From assembly GCA_030639555.1 (NCBI GenBank), contig DAOWCM010000166.1:1-5108 (forward strand): 5,108 nucleotides of DNA. The letters run 5' to 3'. Source of the DNA: Candidatus Eiseniibacteriota bacterium (GTDB lineage: Bacteria > Joyebacterota > Joyebacteria > Joyebacterales > Joyebacteraceae). Below are positions 1-5,108 of the stretch, in pieces (the first letter of the stretch is position 1; every line of letters starts with the position of its first letter). The position numbers were made by a program, and so were the translations under genes. A model generated the notes under the pieces. The model was not told the origin of the DNA. It made no database searches and worked only from the letters and a program-made list of their open reading frames with translations.

Positions 1-552
1 CTGCTCCCCGAGATCTCCGTGCTGAGAGAGCCCGCCGAGGTGAAGAGCGACGTCGAGGCCTGGGCCAATGAGCTGGCCGAGGCCGTCTTTGAGGTGGTGA
101 GCCTGAGCATCACAGAACCCGAGTCGCCGGACGAGAGGCCGACCCAGACCGTGGTCGAGGAGCTGGACCTGACCATCGGGAACGAGTTCCGCGATCTCCT
201 CGCGACCTCCCTTCCGCAGCCGATGGGTCGTGAGATCGTGATCGAGCACTTCGTGGAGCCCGTCTATCCTCAGTCGGCCATCAACGCCGGTATCGAGGGA
301 GTCGCGGTCTTCGGGATGCAGGTAGCGGCGACCGGCGACGTCCTTCGCGCGTGGCTGGTGGACTCCGGTGTCAGCGGGGACTGCAACATCGAGGCGCAGC
401 GGGCGCTTCTCCAATGGAGGTTCGCGCCCTACCTCGTCGATGGCAGGCCCTCTTCCTTTGTCAAGTACTACCGGATACGATTCCACTTCCGCGACGAGCT
501 CCGCGATGGCCGGCGAGAGAGGCTCGAGTCCGGGAGCTTCTCCCGTCCTTGA
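1..552 (+). CDS. TonB C-terminal domain protein, 3' part (5' end outside window)
   Basis: The frame is open from base 1 to the TGA at 550-552, giving 183 visible residues. A GTG at 19 is in frame, but it has no convincing ribosome site and reading continues upstream, so the gene probably starts before the window. Visible residues 80-160 match the TonB C-terminal fold: a PVYPQSA segment (Tyr-Pro at about 89-90), then GIEGVAVFGMQV, a G-D-V-L turn, an acidic/Cys stretch, and the hallmark ALLQWRFAPYLVDGRP followed by a beta strand ending in IRFHF. In the family this domain sits in the periplasm and either passes energy from ExbB/ExbD to outer-membrane receptors or serves as a binding module in other envelope proteins. 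The preceding 80 residues are acidic and lack the usual Pro/Lys-rich linker. A charged tail of about 20 residues (Arg-rich) follows the domain. No membrane anchor is visible because the N-terminus is missing. The domain call is firm; the role as energy transducer is not. Confidence 0.85.
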   Translation: MLPEISVLREPAEVKSDVEAWANELAEAVFEVVSLSITEPESPDERPTQTVVEELDLTIGNEFRDLLATSLPQPMGREIVIEHFVEPVYPQSAINAGIEGVAVFGMQVAATGDVLRAWLVDSGVSGDCNIEAQRALLQWRFAPYLVDGRPSSFVKYYRIRFHFRDELRDGRRERLESGSFSRP

Positions 553-573
553 CACGGGCCCGCCCGCTGGGCG
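542..573 (+). terminator. Two small tandem hairpins at the end of the TonB-like gene, possible weak terminator
   Basis: CCCGT (542-546) pairs with ACGGG (554-558) across a 7-nt loop that contains the stop codon. Immediately after, CGCCC (561-565) pairs with GGGCG (569-573) across a 3-nt loop. Both stems are only 5 bp and no T-run follows, so this is not a classic intrinsic terminator. In DNA this GC-rich such stems also arise by chance. Confidence 0.2.
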
Positions 574-626
574 AGACTCGTCGGACGGTCGGGCGCACCG
601 CGCGCGGCGATTGACGACACTCTTGT

Positions 627-635
627 AGAGAGGTG
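627..635 (+). promoter_or_regulatory. Ribosome binding site deciding the start of the S55-like gene
   Basis: AGAGAGGTG resembles a Shine-Dalgarno sequence. Its GAGAGG core (628-633) ends 5 nt before the ATG at 639. A longer reading would begin with the GTG at 633, but that codon overlaps the core itself, so the ATG at 639 is the better start. A third in-frame ATG at 651 would leave a shorter signal-peptide n-region. Confidence 0.6.
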
Positions 636-638
636 CAG

Positions 639-2585
639 ATGAGTCACAACATGCGCTCGAGGTTCCCTTCCGCGTCCACCCAGGCAGCCTGTGGCGCCGC
701 GCTCATTGTCGCGGTTCTTCTGACGATACCCGCGGTGGACGGCGCGCGGGCGGACACCCACGAAGGGCACTTCGTATCCGTGGAGGAACTGAAGCGGGGT
801 GACAGGTGCGTCGGACGGACCGTCTTCATCGGCACCGAGGTCGAGGAATTCGAGCTTCTGATACTCGGAGTTGTCCGCGGCGTCGCGCCCGGCACTGACC
901 TCATAATCGGCAGGGCGGAAGGTGCTCTGCTCGAGAGCACCGGGATCCTCGAGGGCATGAGCGGCAGTCCCGTCTACAAGGACGGGAGGCTCATCGGTGC
1001 GATCGCGTCGACGTGGCAGTTCAGCAAAGAGCCCATCGCGGGGATCACCCCGATCGGAGAGATGCTGCCGGCGCTGGAACTGATGGACGCAGAGGGACAC
1101 GCGGGCGGCCGGCCTGGCTTGGACGGACTTCCGGGGCTCGCCATGCTGCCCGAGGGCGAAAGGGCCGCTTCGTCTCTCGCGCGGATCTGCGATATGGCGG
1201 GCATGCTCGATCGGCGGACCGACACGCACCCCGTTCCACCCGCCGTCGCGTTCGGCGATCGCAGGCTGAGCCCCATAGCGGCCCCGCTCGTCGTCTCGGG
1301 CGCGGATCCTGACTACATCCATCGCGCGTCCCGAGTACTGGGGCCCGGAGTTACGCCGCTGCTTGGATCCGGCATTGCGCCCGGCTCCGCGGCACGGACC
1401 GACATCGAGCCCGGTTCCGCCGCCATCGCGGGGTCCTCATCGGGAGCGGGGTGGGAGGCCGGGGCACTCGAGCCCGGTTCCGCCGTGGGAGTTCAGTTCG
1501 TGAGAGGGGACGCCAACTGGACGGCGATCGGCACCGTCACACATCTCGACGGCGACCGCCTCGTCGCATTCGGTCACCCGCTCTTCAACGCGGGGGCCAT
1601 CGACATGCCGATGGTTGCCGTGTACGTCCACGCCGTCATGCCCCTTCAGTCCATGTCGTTCAAGTATGCGTCCGGGGGAGAGCTCCTCGGGACCATAAAG
1701 GAGGACAGGAACAGGGCCGTGGCAGGCGTCGTCGGCCCGGGACCGCCCATGGTCCCGCTCACGGTGGACATCCGTACGAACGGCGGCGAGCGCCGCTTCG
1801 AGTTCGAGACGGTGAGCAATCGTCCATACACCGCGCTCTTCAGTGGCCTGGCCTTCGGTGGGGCCGTGTCGAGCGCCGTGAAGGCCTCGGGCCCCGTGAT
1901 GGTCGACCTGAGCGTGCGGGTCGACACCGGTGAGGAACTGGTGGAGTACCGCGACGTCTTCCACACGACCGAGCCGGCGATGAGGTGCAGCGGTGAGCTG
2001 TCGCTCCTTCTGTCGTTCCTTGCGGAGAACGCGTTCGAGGAAAGAGAGCTTCAGGGAGTCGAGCTCGACGTGGTCGTTCGGGAGGGAGATTTCCGGACGG
2101 CGATCTCGCGCGTCGACGCCGACAGGAAGGTCTACCGGCCCGGCGACGATGTGAAGCTCCGCGTGTTCATGCGTCCCCGCCGCGGCGACCCGTTCGAACG
2201 CGAGCTGTGCCTGCGAATCCCCGAAGCGATCGCGCCGGGCGCGCTCACAGTACGAGTTGGTGACGCGATGTCGTTCCATCTGTGGGAACGGGACCGGCTG
2301 GGGACCGGAGCGGCGCCGCGGAGCTACGAGCAGCTTCTGAACCTCATCAGGGACGCCAAGCCCGGAAACATTGTTGTTGCCCAGCTGCTCTCTGACAGCC
2401 CGGGTCTGTCACTGTCGGGGGACGAGATGCGCGGCATCCCCGGCCGGGCGGGTCTCGCGATGGCGTCGAGCGCGACGAGCGGAGCCGTCGATTCGTCCAT
2501 GTTCTCCGTGCTGCGCGAGCGCGAGTTCGCCGTCCGTGGCCAGGTCGAGGGGTTCTACGAGATGACCGTTTACGTCGAGGAATAG
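639..2585 (+). CDS. Exported SpoIVB-type (peptidase S55 family) domain protein
   Basis: 648 residues from the ATG at 639. The N-terminus is a Sec signal peptide: Arg6/Arg8, a hydrophobic core at about 16-33, and a likely signal peptidase I site after Ala-Arg-Ala (36-38). Residues about 60-125 contain EEFELLILGVV followed by GMSGSPVYKDGRLIGA, the S55 signature, with Ser108 as candidate nucleophile. A loop rich in Gly, Ala, Ser and Pro (about 235-285) leads to a second block, GTVTHLDGDRLVAFGHP, with His313 as candidate catalytic His, then LGTIKEDRN (350-358). From about 480 a beta-rich, Ig-like region continues to the end. In Bacillus, SpoIVB is a serine protease with catalytic His and Ser in these two motifs, in the order His then Ser; here the order is reversed. 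I see no clear PDZ domain and no Asp at the spacing I recall before the serine in SpoIVB. Substrate and activity are unknown, and it could be a non-catalytic relative. The next gene starts 37 nt downstream and is probably cotranscribed. Sporulation is not implied. Confidence 0.85.
   Translation: MSHNMRSRFPSASTQAACGAALIVAVLLTIPAVDGARADTHEGHFVSVEELKRGDRCVGRTVFIGTEVEEFELLILGVVRGVAPGTDLIIGRAEGALLESTGILEGMSGSPVYKDGRLIGAIASTWQFSKEPIAGITPIGEMLPALELMDAEGHAGGRPGLDGLPGLAMLPEGERAASSLARICDMAGMLDRRTDTHPVPPAVAFGDRRLSPIAAPLVVSGADPDYIHRASRVLGPGVTPLLGSGIAPGSAARTDIEPGSAAIAGSSSGAGWEAGALEPGSAVGVQFVRGDANWTAIGTVTHLDGDRLVAFGHPLFNAGAIDMPMVAVYVHAVMPLQSMSFKYASGGELLGTIKEDRNRAVAGVVGPGPPMVPLTVDIRTNGGERRFEFETVSNRPYTALFSGLAFGGAVSSAVKASGPVMVDLSVRVDTGEELVEYRDVFHTTEPAMRCSGELSLLLSFLAENAFEERELQGVELDVVVREGDFRTAISRVDADRKVYRPGDDVKLRVFMRPRRGDPFERELCLRIPEAIAPGALTVRVGDAMSFHLWERDRLGTGAAPRSYEQLLNLIRDAKPGNIVVAQLLSDSPGLSLSGDEMRGIPGRAGLAMASSATSGAVDSSMFSVLREREFAVRGQVEGFYEMTVYVEE
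1406..1485 (+). repeat. Two identical 17-nt direct repeats encoding EPGSA motifs
   Basis: CGAGCCCGGTTCCGCCG occurs at 1406-1422 and again at 1469-1485, 63 nt (21 codons) apart and in the same frame. A diverged third version (GCGCCCGGCTCCGCG) lies at 1377-1391. They encode APGSA (247-251), EPGSA (257-261) and EPGSA (278-282) in the linker between the Ser and His motif blocks of the S55-like protein. This looks like local in-frame duplication within a flexible linker. Confidence 0.7.
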
Positions 2586-2594
2586 CAGCAGAGC

Positions 2595-2610
2595 GGGCCG
2601 CAATGGGCCC
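2595..2610 (+). repeat. Small inverted repeat between the S55-like and propeller genes
   Basis: GGGCC (2595-2599) can pair with GGCCC (2606-2610) across a 6-nt loop. It lies 9 nt after the stop codon and 2 nt before the Shine-Dalgarno GGGAGG (2613-2618) of the next gene. There is no T-run, so it is unlikely to terminate transcription. It could affect translation or mRNA processing, or be chance in GC-rich DNA. Confidence 0.3.
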
Positions 2611-2622
2611 CTGGGAGGTTCG

Positions 2623-4755
2623 ATGCAGAGGATTCTGACGACCCACCGCAGTTGCGCGGTGCTGCTCGCGGCGGCGCTCGCGTCGGCGGCGACACTGTGC
2701 ACGCCAGCGCCCGATGCGCTTGCCGTCTCGACGTCCTTCTGGAAGACCGACTCGTTCGCGGCGGCGGAGGAAGGACATCTCAAGGGGACCTCTATTCTGC
2801 GTGACGGGCGGATAGTCCTGTCGCCCGAGTTGGAGAGGCTGGACACGCCGGAGGCGCAGTACGTGTGGGCCGGCGAGGGCGTGGGAGACGGGGTCGTGGT
2901 GGCGGTCGCGGGCACGCCCGGAGTGGTGATCGGACTCGGCGACGGCGACCCGGTCGAGTTCCTTAGCCTGGAGACGGCCGATTTCCCCGCCATGGTGGTT
3001 TCGCCCGCAGGTGACATCTTCGTCGGGACGGCGCCGGGCGGCGAGGTCTACCTCATTACGCCCGACGGTGAGAGCCGGCTCTTCTTCGAGACGGGCGAGG
3101 GCTACATATGGAGCATGGCCTTTTCAACGGACCACGGGCTCCTCGTCGGCACCGGCGATGACGCGAAGGTCTACGCGGTCGACGGCGACGGGAGGGGGAC
3201 CGTCGTCTACGAGTCCGACGATGCGAGCATCTCCGCACTGGCTGTCCAGGGCGGCAGCGTGCTGGCGGGCACCAGCATCGATGGGCTCCTGTTGGATATC
3301 ACGCCGGGCGGCGACACCCGCGTGCTGTACGACACCTGGTACGAGGAGATCTCCGGTGTGGTGAGCGACGCGGACGGCACCATCTTCTTCGCGGCGACCA
3401 GCGTGTCACTCGAGGACGTTCTGGACGGCAACGGCAACGGCAACGGCGAATACGGCTCGGGCTTCGGTGAGGGAGCCGTCTTCCGGATCACACCCGGCGG
3501 GGCCGCCGTCGAGTTGTGGCGTTCCCAGTACGCACCCGTCACTTCACTCGGGCTTTCTCCCGACGGCTCGATACTGGCGGGCACGGGGTCGGGCGGCCGT
3601 ATCTACGCCGTGGGCTACGACGGGGCGGCCGACCTGGTCGCGGAGCTGGAAGGGGAGGAGGTGCTCTCGATCCGGGGAGCCGGCGACGCCATCGTGACCG
3701 TCGGCGCGCCGGGAGGGGTCTACAGAATGGGCCCGGACACCGCCCGTTCCGGTGAATACGAATCGGAGGCGTTTGACGCCCGCGCGACGTCGACCTGGGG
3801 CGAGCTCGCCTGGAAAGCAGACGTGCCCGCCGGGGCCGGAGTGGAGCTCTTCGCGAGGTCCGGCAACACCGGTGACCCCGACGAGACGTGGAGCGAGTGG
3901 GTGCCTGTCTCCGGGGACGGGGGCGGACAGATCGCGTGTCCGGCGGCGCGGTTCCTCCAGTGGAAGGTCCTGCTGAGCCGAGGTTCGCGCGGGGCCGGCC
4001 CTGAACTGCTCAGCGTAGAGGCCGCCTACCTGCGCGAGAACCTCCCGCCTCTCGTGTCGTCGGTGATCCTCCACGAGCCAGGTGACATCGTCACGGGTCC
4101 CGCCGGCGGGACGAACGGGTCCTCCGCGTCGCAGACGCTGCCGGGGGGAGTCGAAGTGACGTATTCGCTCGACCCGGCCGCACCCGCCGACCGCGAGCTT
4201 CACGTACTCCTGCGCGGGATGAGAACGGCGTCCTGGGAGGCACTCGACCCGAACGGCGACGCGCTGTCGTTCGATCTCTTCCTGAAGTCGGACGATGAGG
4301 ACGATTGGAAGCTCATTGAAGAGGGTGTGCTTCGGCGGACGCTCCACACGTGGGACACTGCTGCGATGACCGACGGCGTCTACCGGTTGAAAGTAAGAGC
4401 GACCGATCGACCGGCCAACCCAAAGGAGTCTGCGCTTGCGGCTTCGGCCGAGAGCCAGCCGTTCACCGTCGACCATACGCCGCCCGAGTTCACGCGCGTC
4501 GACGTCTCCTCGTCGGCCGGCATGCTGACCGTCAGCGGAGTTGTTACGGACGCAGCCAGCCAGGTGATGTTCGTCGACGTGTCCGTCGACTACGGCGCCT
4601 GGAAGCCGGCGTTCGCGGACGACGGTATGTTCGATTCGCGTAGCGAGTCGTTCAGACTCGTGGTAGAGGGGCTGGAAGAGGGTGAGCACGCCGTGTCCGT
4701 GAGGGCGGCGGACCGCTCCGGGAACCCGGTGGTCGTGCGAAAACTGTCGCGGTAG
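2623..4755 (+). CDS. Exported seven-bladed beta-propeller protein with C-terminal beta-sandwich domains
   Basis: 710 residues; GGGAGG at 2613-2618 lies 4 nt before the ATG. A signal peptide is visible (Arg3/Arg9, hydrophobic 11-25, likely cleavage after Ala-Leu-Ala 32-34). The mature protein opens with SFWKTDSF. Residues 81 to about 377 then form seven repeats whose first strands begin near 81, 121, 162, 203, 243, 306 and 347, with the recurring pattern hydrophobic-x-S-DG-x-hydrophobic-GT-G-VY-IT-G. Spacing is 40-41 residues except blade 5 (63), which carries an Asp/Asn/Gly-rich insertion at about 262-283. Residues 378-473 are a jelly-roll-like segment (SEAFDARATSTWGELAW, then ARFLQWKVLL and a final strand before ENLPP). 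About 537-617 and 618-710 resemble fibronectin/Ig-type domains (DPNGDALSFDLFLKS, DGVYRLKVRATDRPANP, FTVDHTPP, then EGEHAVSVRAADRSGNP). This architecture suggests binding or scaffolding outside the cytoplasm; no enzyme motif is evident. I cannot name a specific function. Confidence 0.8.
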   Translation: MQRILTTHRSCAVLLAAALASAATLCTPAPDALAVSTSFWKTDSFAAAEEGHLKGTSILRDGRIVLSPELERLDTPEAQYVWAGEGVGDGVVVAVAGTPGVVIGLGDGDPVEFLSLETADFPAMVVSPAGDIFVGTAPGGEVYLITPDGESRLFFETGEGYIWSMAFSTDHGLLVGTGDDAKVYAVDGDGRGTVVYESDDASISALAVQGGSVLAGTSIDGLLLDITPGGDTRVLYDTWYEEISGVVSDADGTIFFAATSVSLEDVLDGNGNGNGEYGSGFGEGAVFRITPGGAAVELWRSQYAPVTSLGLSPDGSILAGTGSGGRIYAVGYDGAADLVAELEGEEVLSIRGAGDAIVTVGAPGGVYRMGPDTARSGEYESEAFDARATSTWGELAWKADVPAGAGVELFARSGNTGDPDETWSEWVPVSGDGGGQIACPAARFLQWKVLLSRGSRGAGPELLSVEAAYLRENLPPLVSSVILHEPGDIVTGPAGGTNGSSASQTLPGGVEVTYSLDPAAPADRELHVLLRGMRTASWEALDPNGDALSFDLFLKSDDEDDWKLIEEGVLRRTLHTWDTAAMTDGVYRLKVRATDRPANPKESALAASAESQPFTVDHTPPEFTRVDVSSSAGMLTVSGVVTDAASQVMFVDVSVDYGAWKPAFADDGMFDSRSESFRLVVEGLEEGEHAVSVRAADRSGNPVVVRKLSR
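3425..3447 (+). repeat. Hexanucleotide tandem repeat (ACGGCA, about 3.8 copies)
   Basis: A perfect 6-nt period runs for 23 bases within blade 5 of the propeller protein and encodes D-G-N-G-N-G-N-G from residue 268. Being a multiple of three, copy-number change would lengthen or shorten the loop without shifting the frame. The first six residues (D-x-N-x-N-G) resemble a calcium-binding loop. Confidence 0.8.
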
Positions 4756-4770
4756 CCCTTCTGCGCGGCC

Positions 4771-4796
4771 TTTCCGGTCCAGCGAGACACCGGAGA
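4771..4796 (+). terminator. Hairpin after the propeller gene, possible terminator
   Basis: TTTCCGGT (4771-4778) pairs with ACCGGAGA (4789-4796) across a 10-nt loop: a 6-bp perfect core plus one G-T wobble and one A-T pair. It starts 16 nt after the stop codon, a typical terminator position, but is followed by GAAACCCAGGG context instead of a T-run, so it is weak as an intrinsic terminator. Confidence 0.3.
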
Positions 4797-4867
4797 AACC
4801 CAGGGAGGGCGCCCGGAGTCACATATTAGTGGGCGTGCAGGTATGGTCGGCCCTCACGGGGCCAGGC

Positions 4868-4873
4868 AGGAGG
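4868..4873 (+). promoter_or_regulatory. Strong Shine-Dalgarno deciding a GTG start
   Basis: AGGAGG lies 8 nt before the GTG at 4882. This is the best ribosome site in the window and favours GTG 4882 over the in-frame ATG at 4843, which would add 13 residues and place AGGAGG inside the coding sequence. Confidence 0.75.
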
Positions 4874-4881
4874 TCTCACAG

Positions 4882-5108
4882 GTGGATTGTGCGGCGAACA
4901 GACGACTGATGGATGAGAGGCTGGACAGGAGTATCACGTCCGCCCACGCGCGTGCCCTCGAGGCGCATCTCTCCGCGTGCTCCTCGTGCCGACGCGAATG
5001 GGACGTTCACGTCGCGGTGGATCGGGTGCTCGCCGATGCTCCACTGGAGCGGGCGCCGGCCGGGTTCGAGCGGTCCGTCATCACCGAGATCATTCGGCGC
5101 GTGGAGGC
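4882..5108 (+). CDS. zf-HC2/ZAS-type anti-sigma zinc-finger protein, 5' part (3' end outside window)
   Basis: Translation from the GTG gives 75 complete codons and runs off the right edge. It begins MDCAANRRLMDERLDR and reaches EAHLSACSSCRREW. Cys3, His29, Cys33 and Cys36 reproduce the H-x3-C-x2-C zinc-binding motif of the ZAS domain with its usual upstream Cys. The following PAGFERSVITEIIRRVE segment resembles the region that precedes the transmembrane helix in many of these proteins; any such helix would lie beyond the window. In the family, the zinc-finger domain holds an ECF sigma factor inactive in the cytoplasm and the rest senses envelope conditions. Some zf-HC2 proteins have no known sigma partner. 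The gene just upstream is not a sigma factor, so a partner would have to be elsewhere or downstream. The domain is clear; the anti-sigma role is inferred. Confidence 0.8.
   Translation, partial: MDCAANRRLMDERLDRSITSAHARALEAHLSACSSCRREWDVHVAVDRVLADAPLERAPAGFERSVITEIIRRVE

Larger units (their letters stand above)
4756..4881. other. 126-nt intergenic region before the zinc-finger gene
   Basis: This is the longest gap in the window and the most likely place for a transcription boundary. It contains a hairpin (4771-4796), an AT-rich island CATATTAG (4822-4829) that stands out from its GC-rich surroundings and could be a -10 element, and the strong Shine-Dalgarno of the next gene. No good sigma-70 -35 box lies at the right distance from the island. 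An ATG at 4843 in frame with the zinc-finger gene has no clear ribosome site. Confidence 0.5.

Noticed and set aside
611..638. TTGACG as a possible -35 box before the S55-like gene
   Set aside because: A -10 element at normal spacing would fall on or after the ribosome site and start codon, where no TATAAT-like sequence is present.
468..1322. Minus-strand open frame (284 codons) spanning the TonB-like end and the S55-like start
   Set aside because: It is antisense to two recognised genes and the gap between them, is rich in Arg/Asp/Pro, and shows no domain or signal. It is best explained by a lack of stop codons in GC-rich DNA.
1437..2279. Minus-strand open frame (280 codons) inside the S55-like gene
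   Set aside because: It lies wholly antisense to conserved S55 motifs, and its His/Arg-rich composition is typical of a shadow frame.
639..2585. Evidence for sporulation from the SpoIVB-like domain
   Set aside because: The family is found outside spore formers, the motif order differs from Bacillus SpoIVB, and no other sporulation gene is in the window.
2623..2700. Lipoprotein signal (Cys26) in the propeller protein
   Set aside because: The residues before Cys26 (Ala-Thr-Leu) do not fit a lipobox, which needs a small residue just before the Cys, and a good signal peptidase I site follows at 32-34.
3544..4689. Long minus-strand open frame (381 codons) inside the propeller gene
   Set aside because: It is antisense to a well-supported coding sequence, has Arg/Gly/His-biased composition typical of GC-rich shadow frames, and shows no recognisable domain.

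Overview
The window is GC-rich bacterial DNA with dense, same-strand gene packing. It holds four protein genes, all on the + strand: the 3' part of a TonB-type C-terminal domain gene, a complete exported SpoIVB-type (S55) peptidase-like gene, a complete exported seven-bladed beta-propeller protein gene, and the 5' end of a zinc-finger (zf-HC2/ZAS) anti-sigma-type gene. The TonB-like domain and two Sec-type signal peptides suggest a Gram-negative (diderm), non-Firmicute organism. The protein types would suit a lineage such as Candidatus Eisenbacteria, Krumholzibacteriota, Acidobacteriota or Myxococcota, but this is an inference from protein style and no taxonomic marker is present. I see no rRNA, tRNA, CRISPR array, insertion sequence or phage gene.

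Layout: 1-552 is the TonB-like C-terminus, open at the left edge. 553-638 is a short gap with small inverted repeats and a ribosome binding site that favours the ATG at 639. 639-2585 is the S55-like protein (648 aa). After a 37-nt gap with a small hairpin and a good Shine-Dalgarno, 2623-4755 encodes the propeller protein (710 aa), in which seven blades of about 41 residues can be laid out by eye, followed by about three beta-sandwich-like domains. 4756-4881 is the largest gap, with a hairpin and an AT-rich island. 4882 to the right edge begins the zinc-finger protein.

How they may work together: the peptidase-like and propeller genes are close enough to be cotranscribed and both products should leave the cytoplasm, so they may act in the same envelope compartment. 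The TonB-like gene also belongs to envelope biology but is less tightly linked. The last gene probably starts a new, regulatory transcription unit. The points most worth a second look are the order of the S55 motifs (Ser motif before His motif, the reverse of Bacillus SpoIVB) and a single expanded propeller blade carrying an Asp/Asn/Gly loop encoded by a hexanucleotide tandem repeat. Neither proves a new system. The S55-like arrangement, and the propeller plus C-terminal domain plan, look to me like families found in other Gram-negative bacteria.
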